In this document: positions 45,000-57,769 of the stretch, in pieces
Layout: each line of letters opens with the position of its first letter
Position numbering within the stretch: position 1 is the stretch's first letter
Assembly: GCA_034440615.1 (NCBI GenBank)
Contig: JAOTOM010004863.1
Span: 259,001 to 323,000 of the forward strand
Direction: 5' to 3'
Source of the DNA: Ashinkailepas kermadecensis
Lineage: Eukaryota > Arthropoda > Thecostraca > Neolepadidae
DNA length: 64,000 nt
Notes under the pieces: model-generated
Database searches by the model: none
Seen by the model: only the letters and a program-made list of their open reading frames with translations
Told to the model about the DNA's origin: nothing
Made by a program: the position numbers and the translations under genes

Positions 45000-47888
45000 G
45001 TGGTAGCTCATCCAGAGATGATAGAGCTACTCAACATAAAAAAGCCAGAGGGTCATGTAACTTTTGTTAAGTGTATGATGCTTAATGCTCAGAGCATTCG
45101 ATCCAAATTTGATGAGTTCAAGTGTTATGTTGCTGAGGAGAAACCAGATTTTGTTTGCATTACTGAGGCATGGGTCAGTGAGGGATATTTTGGGGATAAC
45201 TTGCAGGACTATGAGATCCAGGGATACAATATGTTTTCATGCAATAGGGGTCCAGCAGTGAAAGGGGGTGGTGTAATGCTCTATGTGAATAGCTTATACA
45301 GTTCTCAAAAAGTAGTAGATGGGGTGAAAAATGTGTCTGTGGAGTCCATTTGGCTTGATGTTGCTGTGGGAAAAGGCAACAACAATAAACTGAGGATAGG
45401 AGCTTTGTATCGATCAGGAACCTTGCCACATTCTCAGCAACTGGAGCTTGATAAGGTGATTTGTGCGGAAATCAGTAGAAACTTTCAGAGGAAATGCCTT
45501 ATTCTTGGTGACTTTAATCTAAAAGGATATGAAAATGTTGGTGTTGGCTCCCCATCATGTCAACTGTTTAGGAAATGCCTTGAAGAGGACTTGTTCTTAC
45601 ACCAGTTTGTAATGGAACCAACCAGGCAGGGCTCATTCTTGGACCTTGTCTTCTCAGATTTAAGTGATTTAGTTCAAGACTTGACTGTAGGAGAAACTCT
45701 GGGAAGAAGTGACCATAACATAGTGAGATTCAAGGCACAGGTATCAGGGACAATCAAGGATAATTTGGCAAAGATTCCAAATTTTAACAGGGCAGACTTT
45801 GCCTGCATGAGAGAGGTTTTAAGTGCCATAAAATGGGAAGAAGAATTCTTTGATTTAAATGCCTGTGAAATGTGGGAAAAGTTCAAATCCTACTTGAGGG
45901 AAATTCAGATTAGACATGTCCCCCAAAAGCAAAGGCGCAAAAGAAGGGTAGGAAAGCCAGCATGGCTTACACCAGATGTGATGAAAGCAATTAAGGCTAA
46001 GAAAGGTGCATTTAGAGTATTTAAGGAGGCTTCAAATATCGTAAATCTAAGGTCGTATCAAAAATCTAGAGACGCTGTGAAGCAGAAAATCCGAGCAGCA
46101 AAGCGAGCAAAAGAATTGGATTTGGCTAGGAACTGTAATGGGGACAGTAAAAAGTTCTTTAGTTTCTACAAGCTAAGTAAAGTTTCAAGCACAATTGGTC
46201 CACTGGATGTAAATGGGACTATATTGAGTGAGGATAGTGAGATGGTTGAGGAGCTGAGCAAGCAGTTTAAATCAGTGTTTACAGTGGAGGATGTGACTAA
46301 TCTGCCAACCGTGAACCACAGTTCAGTGACAGGTGATCAGATACACGATGTTGATTTCATTAATAGTGATATTGTTTTCAATTATATCAGAAAAATAAAG
46401 ACAAACAAGGCAGCAGGACCCGATGGAATTTATGCTAGGGTATTGCGGGAAGCTGAAAAGGAAGTGGCAATTCTACTTAGTATAATATTTTGTAGATCAG
46501 TTTCGCAAAATGAAATTCCAACAGATTGGAAAAGGGCAAATGTAGTTCCTATTTTCAAGAAAGGAGAAAGTGGGAAAGTTGAAAACTATAGGCCAGTAAG
46601 CCTCACATCCCTAGTCTGCAAGGTACTCTAATCAATTATCAAGGATAGAATAGTTAGTTTTCTGGAAGGAAACAGATTGATTCAAGATACTCACCATGGG
46701 TTTAGAAAAGGGCGATCGTGCCTCACAAATCTCTTGGACTTTTTGAATTTTGCTACAGAACAATTTGATCAGGGAAATCAGGTTGATGTAGCATATCTTG
46801 ACTTTAGTAAGGCCTTTGACAAGGTACCCCATAAACGGTTAATGATGCAGCTTCAGGTCCATGGTATTGCAGGTAGCATCCTAAAATGGATAGAGTTGTG
46901 GCTTTCAGATAGACAGCAGAGAGTGATGCTAAATGGTACAAAGTCATCATGGTAAAATGTTCTTAGTGGAGTCCCCCAGGGGTCGGTACTGGGGCCACTA
47001 TTGTTCATTATATATGTGAATAGCATTGAATGTGGCCTAAGCAGTAAGGTTTTAAAATTTGCGGATGATTTGAAGATCTTTAGGGCAATAACAGGGCAAA
47101 ATGAGCAGGTTTTGCTGCAGAAAGACTTAGACGAGCTAGTGAAATGGTCCGAAAAATGGCAAATGAAGTTTAATTTTGATAAGTGCAAAGTCATGCATGT
47201 AGGTAGGCAGCATATGAAGGCTCCATACTTGATGGGTGGCCAAGTACTATCCGTGACTCAGCAGGAGAAGGACTTAGGTGTTATTTTGAACACAAAATTG
47301 GGGGCATCAGAACAGACCAAAGAAGCCAGGAAGAAGGCACTAAGAATGCTTGGGGCAATACAGAGGAATGTGTCATACAAAAGTGAGGAGGTCATTAGGA
47401 AGCTTTACTGTGCATATGTCAGGCCACATTTGGAATACTGTGTCCAAGCTTGGTCCCCTAGTTATGAGAAAGATTGTTGGCTTTTAGAGAGAGTACAAAA
47501 GAGGGCAACAAAAATGGTTAATGTTATAGGCAACCTGGAATATGAGGAAAGACTGAAGAAATTGAACATGTTTTCACTTAGATATAGAAGGCTGAGAGGA
47601 GATCTCATTGAGGTTTTTAAATTTGTTCATGGTCAGGAACAGGGATATCTCAGGGAAATGTTTGAATTTAACAGAAATGATGCAATTAGAGGTCATCAAT
47701 TCAAAATTAAAGTTAATCGCAGCAGGACAAGGTTAAGACAGTCTTTCTTCACCAACAGGGTAGTAGAACACTGGAACCAGCTGCCAGGAATCATTGTCAG
47801 TAGCAACACACTGAACATCTTTAAAAACGGCATAGACAATCATTATAAGAATAGGGGGATTGTTTTTCTGTATTCCAGGGAAGGTTGA
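45000..47888 (+). pseudogene. Retrotransposon ORF2: endonuclease and reverse transcriptase with two stops
   Basis: One continuous frame interrupted by TAA at 46629-46631 and 46953-46955. The N-terminal endonuclease has MMLNAQSIRSKFDEF, FVCITEAWVSEG, GGGVMLYVN, ILGDFNLKG and a GRSDHNIV end. The reverse transcriptase has KAAGPDGIYARVL, NYRPVSLTS, DFSKAFDKVPHK, SGVPQGSVLGPLLF and the catalytic FADDLKIF. The C-terminal region has the YVRPHLEYCVQAWSP block usual in this clade. Both stops can be explained by single substitutions, and no frameshift is seen. The copy cannot make full-length ORF2 but is otherwise young-looking. ORF1 ends 120 bases upstream. Confidence 0.92.
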
Positions 47889-47910
47889 TCGACAGGGAGG
47901 AGTGGGAGTT

Positions 47911-48290
47911 GGGAGGAGTTTGTAATTGTTGACTGTGTTATGAAATAGCAAGTGAGTCTCTTATTAAGTCTAAATGCTTTATAACTTTATATAGGGTGTA
48001 CCAAGCAGTGGATTCAGCACCTTCCTTCGGGATGTGATACTGATGAGATTGTCTATGGTAGCACAATGGGTATGATGGGAGGAGTTTGTAATTGTTGAGT
48101 GTATTATGCAATAGCAAGTGAGTCTCTTATTAAGTCGGAACGCTTTATGAATTTCTGTGGGATGTGCCTAGCAGTGGATTCGGCACCTTCCTTCGGGATG
48201 TGATGCTGATGAGGTTGTCTATGGTGGCACGATGGGTGTGATGGGAGGAGCTTGTGATTATTGAGGGTGTTAGGCGGTAGCAAGTGAGTG
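47911..48290 (+). repeat. 166-bp tandem repeat in the retrotransposon 3' UTR
   Basis: GGGAGGAGTTTGTAATTGTT and its variant recur at 47911, 48077 and 48243, each 166 bases apart, giving two full units and the start of a third. Each full unit contains AGCAAGTGAGTCTCTTATTA and CACCTTCCTTCGGGATGTGA. Confidence 0.88.
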
Positions 48291-48534
48291 GTGTTAGATG
48301 GGCTGGGATATATAGCTTCCTAGGAACTTGGGATAAGGGATTGATTGGGGTGGGAGTATGTACATTCTAGTACCTTTTCTAGATAGGCTTAACCCAGATG
48401 GGCCCCTGTGGCTCTTATTAAGCCTTAATACTTTATGACTTTATGACTTTATTAGTATTACGAAATACATAATACCAACATCATTTGCTATTATGAATAT
48501 TTATATTTTTTTAGGAACATAAATACTATCCCTA

Positions 48535-48650
48535 ATACCCAATACTGTCCCTAATACCCCAATATTGTCCCTAATACCCCAATACTGTCCCTAGTACCCC
48601 AATGCTGTCCCTAATACCCCAATACTGTCCCTAATATCCCAATAGTGTCA
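48535..48650. repeat. 20-bp repeat (CCCTAATACCCCAATACTGT)
   Basis: About six copies directly downstream of the retrotransposon tail. Confidence 0.9.
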
Positions 48651-48699
48651 TCTGGAGCTGCCCGCAGCAAACTAGGCTCTAGATGTTTGGTCTTCATCT

Positions 48700-51240
48700 G
48701 TTGAGGGGCTCTGGATCTCTGATGAATGTTGGCAATGCCTTCATCTACATAGGATAATGAAGAAATATGCAGCAATGATGAGTGACACATGTCTTTCACT
48801 TTACGTGACGTTAAATGGCATCCCAACTTCATCCTGCCCAAATCACGAGAGATCGCTGGGTGAAGTATCTGAAGATTTTATCGAGGGTGTCAGCATCCTG
48901 CGCTATCATCCAGCAGGAACTAAGCTGTATCCCGACGTCCACCTAGTGCATTCGTATTTCGACGAAGCTGTCCGCCTGAAGCCTAGCAAGCACTGGATAT
49001 TGCGATTCAGTATTCTTGATCGCACCCGAGTGGTCTTCTTTTGGATCCAGGAGTACACGTGTCCACTGTGCGTGCCGCCTGTTCTTTCATTACTGCCGAC
49101 AGTGATACAATGTTGGCAGTTGGCGCCGTCAGCTGCCAGGGCGGCGCCACGTCGCCTCTCCTCACACTGGCAGCTGTCGGCAGCTGGCGCCGACAGCTGC
49201 CGACAGCTGGTGCCGTTAGCTGCCCGCGTTGGCTCCATTTGCACCGACAGCCGGCGCCTGAGCGGCGTGGCGGCGTTTTGGGACATTGCAGTGGTGATTG
49301 GTGGCGGGAAGGCGGCCAGTGGCGGGAAGGCAGCCGGCGCCGGAAATGAAAGCGCTCGGGCCGCGCGTTGTTTCTGGCGCCAGTTGTGTCGGACTGCCAG
49401 CTGGCTTCAGCTGTGTGCGGGGGGCGGGTGGGGGGAGGGGGTGCACTGGTGTGTGAATCGTCGACACCGCCACACAGCCACCACCTCGTCGCATACCACG
49501 GCACGGGAAACGACCCCGAAGGTCGCAGATGTTCGAAGTGTGGGATGATGATTCGGGCACCACCGACTGCAGCCGGTGGTGTGGGTGCGGACCGCGGACT
49601 CGGTGAAAGATGACACCATGGGACTTGGTCCTGGCGAGCCATCGGGACTGCCTGTACCCTGCTCTCGGGGTACGTTGGCCATGATAGAGAGAGCCATGCT
49701 AAAATGCAGATTAACCCACACCCAGCGTTGGAAATACCCGGCTGAATTGGACGCCCTCTCCGGAAGGGGCAGGTGGGCGCAAAAGCCCTTCTCTTTCACG
49801 TTGCGGACAAGGCCGACCGAACGACCTTGACCGGTCGCCGCACTGCTCCCTGCCAAGTGAGCGAGCAGGCCGGTCGGGTGGTGGCGTGCAATAATGAACT
49901 ATGAGACTACTTCTGTTCTCCGGAGCGTACGTCCGGAAGTGTCCAGTATTTCCGACCCTGTCCACAACTGGCGCCCTTCCTTCGACCGCGTAAGAAGTTC
50001 TCATACAATTTTTCATCTGCATCCCACCCGGCCTCTCCGTCGGTGCACCTGCGAGCCCCAACAATTAGCATTCGTATCCCGCCCCTCCGTGTGCCCTCCA
50101 CGGAGGGTGCTAACCTAACCTCCGAATGTAGCCCATGCCGCTGGTCGCCTGTTTTGTTGGTTCCTGTTCCCGTTGACTCCAATAGACACAATGTAAAATG
50201 ATTTACCTACCTACCGGCTTGGTACGAGTTGTATTTGAAACATACGTGTCTTTTCCAGTGGCAAATTGTTTTATTTTGACTGGCATGAAAACAATGCAAT
50301 TCCGATGTGTGTGGGCCGTCATCGCCGGCAGACAAACAGTGTGTTACCTAAGCTCATGGAAAATAGATTCCCGTGATTTTGTATGTTGAATTTAGTTTGT
50401 TTGGTTGTTCCTTTTTATACTCCCCAGAGGGGAAGAGAGTTGTTTTCTTGCGGATGGAAAGCTATTGCAAACGAGAGCAAACAATTTTTTATCATGCGAA
50501 GCAACTGATTTACATTAAAGCTCCAGGGCGAAAATGACTCAAAATGTTTGTTGTGCGTCTCCTGACGCGGTCACGACCGGGACGACCCCATCACGCTGTC
50601 ACCGCAAGGGCAGTGTTTTCAACATAATCCGCGAGAGAAACAACGAGGGCTATGCAGTTATCCAATGGAATGATACGGGAGGTTGCCAGCTACTAAATGT
50701 ATTAAGTGAATTGTGCGCTCACACGTCAGTATAATCGATCGGCTTGGGAGGAAGTGTGCCGGGTTCCGAATCGTCCACCACTAGGCGGGAAGCAGTGCGC
50801 ATTCCGAGACGCCTCCATCGTTCCACCTCAGCCTGGCCGGGCCTTGCGCTGCCAGCGGTTCATTTGCAAACACCGTGACGTCGGTAAACGGCTCAGTGTG
50901 GGCACTGTCACAGCATGGACGAAAATATCCAGGACCCCTTCTGCTGACGGTGAAATAACACTACCGGACGTGCGACTGCTGGGCAGTGTCCGGAAATTGA
51001 TTATCTTTGTAGAGTGGAGAAGGAAGAAGGGTGATGTCAAAAAGTCAACTAATGTTAAAAAGGTGCAAATGTGTAATGCCAATTGATGAACTACTTTCTA
51101 CGACCTTTGCTCATTGTTTGTTGATGGCGATGTCCGTGGTGTACCTGTTGCCTTTACCAGTCGACAGTGCTGCTGCCAGAAACCATTTTTGAATGCGCTC
51201 TTTCAAAGACGCAAGTCTCACTCATAGCCTGTAGCAAAAA
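48700..51240. other. Intergenic, no gene recognised
   Basis: Contains a patch of CAGCTG/GGCGCC-rich short inverted motifs (49120-49260) and open frames of up to 263 codons without a recognisable domain. No conserved coding segment seen. Confidence 0.5.
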
Positions 51241-51256
51241 GGAAAAGTTTAACATA

Positions 51257-51420
51257 GGGGATTAGTAGTCTAGGGGTAAGTTGCCCGTCTCACAATCGAA
51301 AGATTGTGGGTTCGAGTCTCGCCTGTCACTACTCTTCGCCCGCGACCAATCGGCGTGAGATATTGGCGGCGCTACATGACTCAACGGTCGACGTGTCGTA
51401 AAACCAATAACCACCACCAA
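51257..51420 (+). mobile_element. tRNA-derived SINE (Glu/Asp-like head)
   Basis: A-box-like TAGTAGTCTAGGGGTAAG, B-box-like GGGTTCGAGTCTC, then the family body CCCGCGACCAATCGGCGTGA, a GGCGGCGCTACATGACTC segment and an AAAACCAATAACCACC tail. The body is almost identical to that of the SINE at 60789, although the tRNA heads differ. Confidence 0.78.
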
Positions 51421-51601
51421 AAGTGGAACATAATGATGTCGAAAAGGAAATGCTGTAAAAGTTGTCATTACGTTTGGGTCTCCACTCAAATTTCAAAAAC
51501 TTCAGGGCACCGCTGCTGGGGATTCGCAGGTAGTCCGAATTTCTGCCACCGTTTCCGGCTGCAAACCCGAACCACACGACCAGTGGTGCGAAAGTGATCT
51601 G

Positions 51602-52789
51602 AAGGCCTGTTTACACGTGGCAGAATTCCGGCAGAGTCTTGCCTCGGCAGACCCGACGTTCGCGACGTCGGCGGCATAAATGGACAGGCAGTGGCAGAAA
51701 GTAGCAGGCGGCGGCAGAAGTTGGCAGGCGGCGCCAGTCTCTGACGTCATGCTTCATTCTTCCAACGTCATACTAACGGGCTGACGTCATCTATCCAATG
51801 CGCCATGAAGCGTCTCGGGTGCTTGTTTGCTTCCCCACGAATGAGCCGCTGCAGTACTAATTGACTTAAGTAATACCACTCACGGTAGTACCCAGATAGC
51901 ATTAATTCCTAGATATTTGGTACTAACTCACTACAAGAAGAGCTCTTTGCACCTCAATGGTCATGGCTTTTATGGAAGACGTGGTAATAAAGTTCCGGTA
52001 ATAGGGAAGCCGAGGAATATATCCTGTTAAAGAGCTGAAAATGGTGACGAAAACCAAAGTGTCGAAAACTGCTCATTCCTACCAGGATGAGGGACAAGGG
52101 CGCAGAAACCGAGCGGGGATGGGGTAAAAGGGTTAACAACCCAAACCTGGAACAAGTTGATCATTAACCGTATGGGTGTTGCATACAAATAATCAACTTC
52201 CCCAAATTATTTGTTGCCAAGCCAAATTTTTAGTTAATTTATTTCATCCAACAACAAATGCCCAATGTTAAATTTGTCAGTTGGTGCTGCATTAGCAACA
52301 CCAAAAGTGCCAAAAGTTTCACCCCTGAGCAGACTCCATTTGGTGGCATGAGCCTTCTTCCACCTAAAAACAAGTGAATTAGATATACCATCTTTTGCAT
52401 TTATTTGTATTGCAGTGCAAGTTATATTACAAAGGACAACGTAAAACGCAATTTACTCACCAATATCTTCATCCATGAAACTCACAGTATTACACTTTTA
52501 AAAATGTAGCCACCGAAGGCCCCACAGAAACCGTTCGGCAACAGAACGCGGCAGGCAACTTGAAATATTTCAAGTTGTCTGCCGCCGACGTCGCCGACGT
52601 CGACAAAGCTACTAAATCATCGCTATGGCTAATACATTGTGTGACGCTATCTATCTATGTTGTGACGTCAGAGACTGCGGACGTCGCCGACGTCGGATTC
52701 TGCCCGATTCTGCTCGGTTTTGCCGGGTCCTACTCAGTCCTGCCAACGTTACGATTCTGCCGGGTTTCTGCCGCGTGTAAACAGGCCTT
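51602..52789. mobile_element. Foldback/MITE-like DNA element, 1.19 kb
   Basis: The left end AAGGCCTGTTTACACGTGGC and, on the other strand, the right end AAGGCCTGTTTACACGCGGC. The inverted similarity continues through CCGGCAGA and GACGTCGGCG to AGTCTCTGACGTCA. The interior has no transposase ORF. A perfect 22-bp palindrome lies at 52556-52577. The flanking bases are TGA on the left and a TAA overlap on the right, so no clear target duplication is visible. The superfamily is not assigned. Confidence 0.75.
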
Positions 52790-55700
52790 AATGCGTGCAG
52801 TCAATGGTACACAACTGCCACTGGCAGTCAATGGCACACAACTGCCACTGGCAGTCCATGACACACAATTGCCACTGGCAGTACATGACACACAACTGCC
52901 ACAGGCAGTAAGTACATGACACACAACTACCACTGGCAGGCCATGACACACAACTGCCACTGGCAGTCCATGACACACAACTGCCACTGGTAGTCCATGA
53001 CACACAACTACCACTGGCAGTCCATGACACACAACTGCCACTGGCAGTCCATGACACACAACTGCCACTGGTAGTCCATGACACACAACTACCACTGGTA
53101 GTCCATGACACACAACTACCACTGGCAGTCCATGACACACAACTGCCACTGGCAGTCCATGACACACAACTGCCACTGGCAGTCCATGACACACAACTGC
53201 CACTGGTAGTCCATGACACACAACTACCACTGGCAGTCCATGACACACAACTGCCACTGGCAGTACATGACACACAACTGCCACTGGCAGTACATGACAC
53301 ACAACTGCCACAGGCAGTAAGTACATGACACACAACTACCACTGGCAGGCCATGACACACAACTGCCACTGGCAGTCCATGACACATAACTGCCACTGGT
53401 AGTCCATGACACACAACTACCACTGGCAGTCCATGACACACAACTACCACTGGCAGTCCATGACACACAACTGCCACTGGTAGTCCATGACACACAACTA
53501 CCACTGGCAGTCCATGACACACAACTGCCACTGGCAGTCCATGACACACAACTGCCACTGGCAGTCCATGACACACAACTACCACTGGCAGTCCATGACA
53601 CACAACTGCCACTGTCAGTCCATGACACACAACTGCCACTGGCAGTCCATGACACACAACTGCCACTGGAAGTCCATGACACACAACTGCCACAGGCAGT
53701 ACATGACACACAACTGCCACTGGCAGTCCATGACACACAACTGCCACTGGCAGTACATGACACACAACTGCCGCAGGCAGTACATGACACACAACTACCA
53801 CTGGCGTCCATGGCACACAACTGCCACTGGCGTCCATGACACACAACTGCCACTGTGACACAATTGCCCGGCAGTACTGACACACAACTGTAGGCAGTAC
53901 ATGACACACAACTACCACTGGCAGTTCATGACACACAACTACCACTGGCAGCCCATGACACACAACTGCCACTGGCAGTCCATGACACACAACTGCCACT
54001 GGCAGTCCATGACACACAACTGCCACTGGTAGTCCATGACACACAACTACCACTGGCAGTCCATGACACACAACTGCCACTGGCAGTACATGACACACAA
54101 CTGCCACTGGCAGTCCATGACACACAACTGCCACTGGCAGTCCATGACACACAACTACCACTGGCAGGCCATGACACACAACTGCCACTGGCAGTCCATG
54201 ACACACAACTGCCACTGGTAGTCCATGACACACAACTACCACTGGCAGTCCATGACACACAACTACCACTGGCAGTCCATGACACACAACTGCCACTGGC
54301 AGTCCATGACACACAACTACCACTGGCAGTCCATGACACACAACTGCCACTGGCAGTCCATGACACACAACTGCCACTGGCAGTCCATGACACACAACTA
54401 CCACTGGCAGTCCATGACACACAACTGCCACTGTCAGTCCATGACACACAACTGCCACTGGCAGTCCATGACACACAACTGCCACTGGAAGTCCATGACA
54501 CACAACTGCCACAGGCAGTACATGACACACAACTGCCACTGGCAGTCCATGACACACAACTGCCACTGGCAGTACATGACACACAACTGCCGCAGGCAGT
54601 ACATGACACACAACTACCACTGGCAGTCCATGGCACACAACTGCCACTGGCAGTCCATGACACACAACTGCCACTGGCAGTACATGACACACAATTGCCA
54701 CAGGCAGTACATGACACACAACTGCTACAGGCAGTACATGACACACAACTACCACTGGCAGTTCATGACACACAACTACCACTGGCAGTTCATGACACAC
54801 AACTACCACTGGCAGTCCATGACACACAACTGCCGCTGGCAGTCCATGGTACACAACTACCACTGGCAGTCCATGACACACAACTGCCACTGGCAGTCCA
54901 TGACACACAACTGCCACTGGCAGTCCATGACACACAACTGCCACTGGCAGTCCATGACACACAACTGCCACTGGCAGTCCATGACACACAACTGCCACTG
55001 GCAGTCCATGACACACAACTGCCACTGGCAGTCCATGACACACAACTGCCACTGGCAGTACATGACACACAACTGCCACTGGCAGTCCATGACACACAAC
55101 TGCCACTGGCAGTACATGACACACAACTGCCACTGGCAGTCCATGACACACAACTGCCACTGGCAGTCCATGACACACAACTGCCACTGGCAGTCCATGA
55201 CACACAACTGCCACTGGCAGTCCATGACACACAACTGCCACTGGCAGTACATGACACACAACTGCCACTGGCAGTCCATGACACACAACTGCCACTGGCG
55301 CATGACACACAACTGCCACTGGCAGTCCATGACACACAACTGCCACTGGCAGTACTGACACAACTGGCAGTCCATGAACACAACTGCCACTGGCAGTACA
55401 TGACACACAACTGCCACTGGCAGTCCATGACACACAACTGCCACTGGCAGTCCATGACACACAACTGCCACTGGCAGTCCATGACACACAACTACGACTG
55501 GCAGTCCATGACACACAACTGCCACTGGCAGTCCATGACACACAACTGCCATTGGCAGTACATGGTACACAACTACCACTGGCAGTACATGAAACACAAC
55601 TGTCACTGGCAGTACATGACACAACTGCCACTGGCAGTCCATGGTACACAACTACCACAAGCAGTCCATGACACACAACTGCCACTGGCAGTACATGACA

Positions 55701-57768
55701 CAACTACCACTGGCAGTCCATGACACACAACTGCCACTGGCAGTCCATGACACACAACTACCACAGGCAGTCCATGACACACAATTGCCACTGGCAGTAC
55801 ATGACACGCAACTGCCACTGGCAGTAAATGGTACACAACTACCACTGGCAGTACATTGTTGAGGGTGTTATGCGGTAGCAAGTGAGTGGTGCTAGATAGG
55901 CTGGGGTATATACCTTCCTAGGAACTTGGGATAAGGGATTGATTGGGGTGAGAGTATGTACATTTCTAGTACCTTTTCTAGATAGGCTTAACCCAGATGG
56001 GCCCCTGTGGCTCTTATTAAGCCTTAATACTTTATGACTTTATTTATGACACAACTGCCACTGGCAGTCCATGACACACAATTCCGGTACACTGACACAC
56101 CACTTGACACACAACTGCCACTGGCAGTCCATGACACACAACTGCCACTGGCAGTCCATGACACACAACTGCCACTGGCAGTCCATGACAAACAACTACC
56201 ACTGGCAGTACATGACACACAACTGTCACTGGCAGTCCATGACACACAACTGCCACTGGCAGTACATGACACACAACTACCACTGGCAGTACATGACACA
56301 CAACTGCCACTGGCAGTCCATGACACACAACTGCCACTGGCAGTCCATGACACACAACTGCCACTGGCAGTCCATGACACACAACTGCCACTGGCAGTCC
56401 ATGACACACAACTACCACTGGCAGTACATGACACACAACTACCACTGGCAGTACATGACACACAACTGCCACTGGCAGTACATGACACACAACTGCCACT
56501 GGCAGTCCATGACACACAACTGCCACTGGCAGTCCATGACACAACTGCCACTGGCAGTCCATGACACATAACTACCACTGGCAGTACATGACACACAACT
56601 GCCACTGGCAGTCCATGACAGACAACTGCCACTGGCAGTCCATGACACACAACTACCACTGGCAGTACATGACACACAACTGCCACTGGCAGTCCATGAC
56701 ACACAACTGCCACTGGCAGTACATGACACACAACTACCACTGGCAGTCCATGACACACAACTGCCACTGGCAGTCCATGACACACAACTGCCACTGGCAG
56801 TCCATGACACACAGCTACCACTGGCAGTCCATGACACACAACTGCCACTGGCAGTCCATGACACACAACTGCCACTGGCAGTCCATGACACACAACTGCC
56901 ACTGGCAGTCCATGACACACAACTGCCACTGGCAGTACATGACACACAACTGCCACTGGCAGTCCATGACACACAACTGCCACTGGCAGTACATGACACA
57001 CAACTGCCACTGGCAGTACATGACACACAACTGCCACTGGCAGTCCATGACACACAACTGCCACTGGCAGTACATGACACACAACCGCCACTGGCAGTCC
57101 ATGACACACAACTGCCACTGGCAGTACATGACACCAACTACCACTGGCAGTCCATGACACACAATTGCCACTGGCAGTCCATGACACACAACTGCCACTG
57201 GCAGTACATGACACACAACTGCCACAGGCAGTCCATGACACACAACTGCCACTGGCAGTCATGACACAACACCACTGGCAGTCCATGACACACAACTGCC
57301 ACTGGTAGTCCATGACACATAACTACCACTGGCAGTCCATGACACGCAACTGCCACTGGCAGTCCATGACACACAACTACCACTGGCAGTACATGACACA
57401 CAACTGCCACTGGCAGTCCATGACACACAACTGCCACTGTCAGTACATGACACACAACTACCACTGGCAGTCCATGACACACAACTGCCACTGGCAGTCC
57501 ATGTCACACAACTGCCACTGGCAGTCCATGACACACAACTGCCACTGGCGTACATGACACACAACTGCCACTGGCAGTCCATGACACACAACTGCCACTG
57601 GCAGTCCATGACACACAACTGCCACTGGCAGTACATGACACACAACTGCCACTGGCAGTCCATGACACACAACTGCCACTGGCAGTACATGACACACAAC
57701 CGCCACTGGCAGTCCATGGCACACAACTGCCACTGGCAGTCCATAACACACAACTGCCACTGGCTACA
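52790..57768. repeat. 27-bp satellite array, about 5 kb
   Basis: About 175 copies of a 27-bp unit (TGCCACTGGCAGTCCATGAC then ACACAAC). The main variants are TAC for TGC and GTACATG for GTCCATG. Higher-order copies exist: blocks near 52900 and 53310 match at an offset of about 410, and blocks near 53611 and 54430 at 819. The array is interrupted at 55857-56045. Because the unit is nine codons, long ORFs appear in several frames (up to 971 codons); these are not credible genes. Confidence 0.97.
55857..56045 (+). mobile_element. 5'-truncated retrotransposon tail inserted in the satellite
   Basis: 189 bases nearly identical to 48263-48455, the last part of the CR1-like 3' UTR (GGTAGCAAGTGAGTGGTG, GGAACTTGGGATAAGGGATT, CTTAATACTTTATGACTTTA). 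It is flanked on both sides by the 27-bp repeat. This is the usual result of incomplete target-primed reverse transcription. Confidence 0.92.
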
Positions 57769-57769
57769 G

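Larger units (their letters stand above)
43640..48455 (+). mobile_element. CR1-like non-LTR retrotransposon, nearly full length, inactive
   Basis: Two ORFs (ORF1 with coiled coil and SGNH esterase; ORF2 with apurinic endonuclease and reverse transcriptase), a long 3' UTR with a 166-bp tandem repeat, and a 3' end in short ATGACTTT repeats instead of poly(A), as is usual for the CR1/L2 group. The 3' border is supported by the independent truncated copy at 55857-56045. The 5' border is approximate. Codon use is AT-rich compared with the chitinase. Confidence 0.88.

Noticed and set aside
48757..49548. 263-codon plus-strand ORF
   Set aside because: No domain, composition changes abruptly into GC-rich repeat motifs, no splice or neighbour support.
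51257..51330. Functional tRNA gene
   Set aside because: The head has A and B boxes, but the acceptor stem does not pair cleanly and the sequence continues into a SINE body shared with 60789; the same applies to 23836, 29224 and 60789.
52788..55703. 971-codon minus-strand ORF and other long ORFs (VLPVAVVCHG, MTHNCHWQS, VHDTQLPLA types)
   Set aside because: They are all translations of the 27-bp satellite in different frames; unit length divisible by three explains the open frames.
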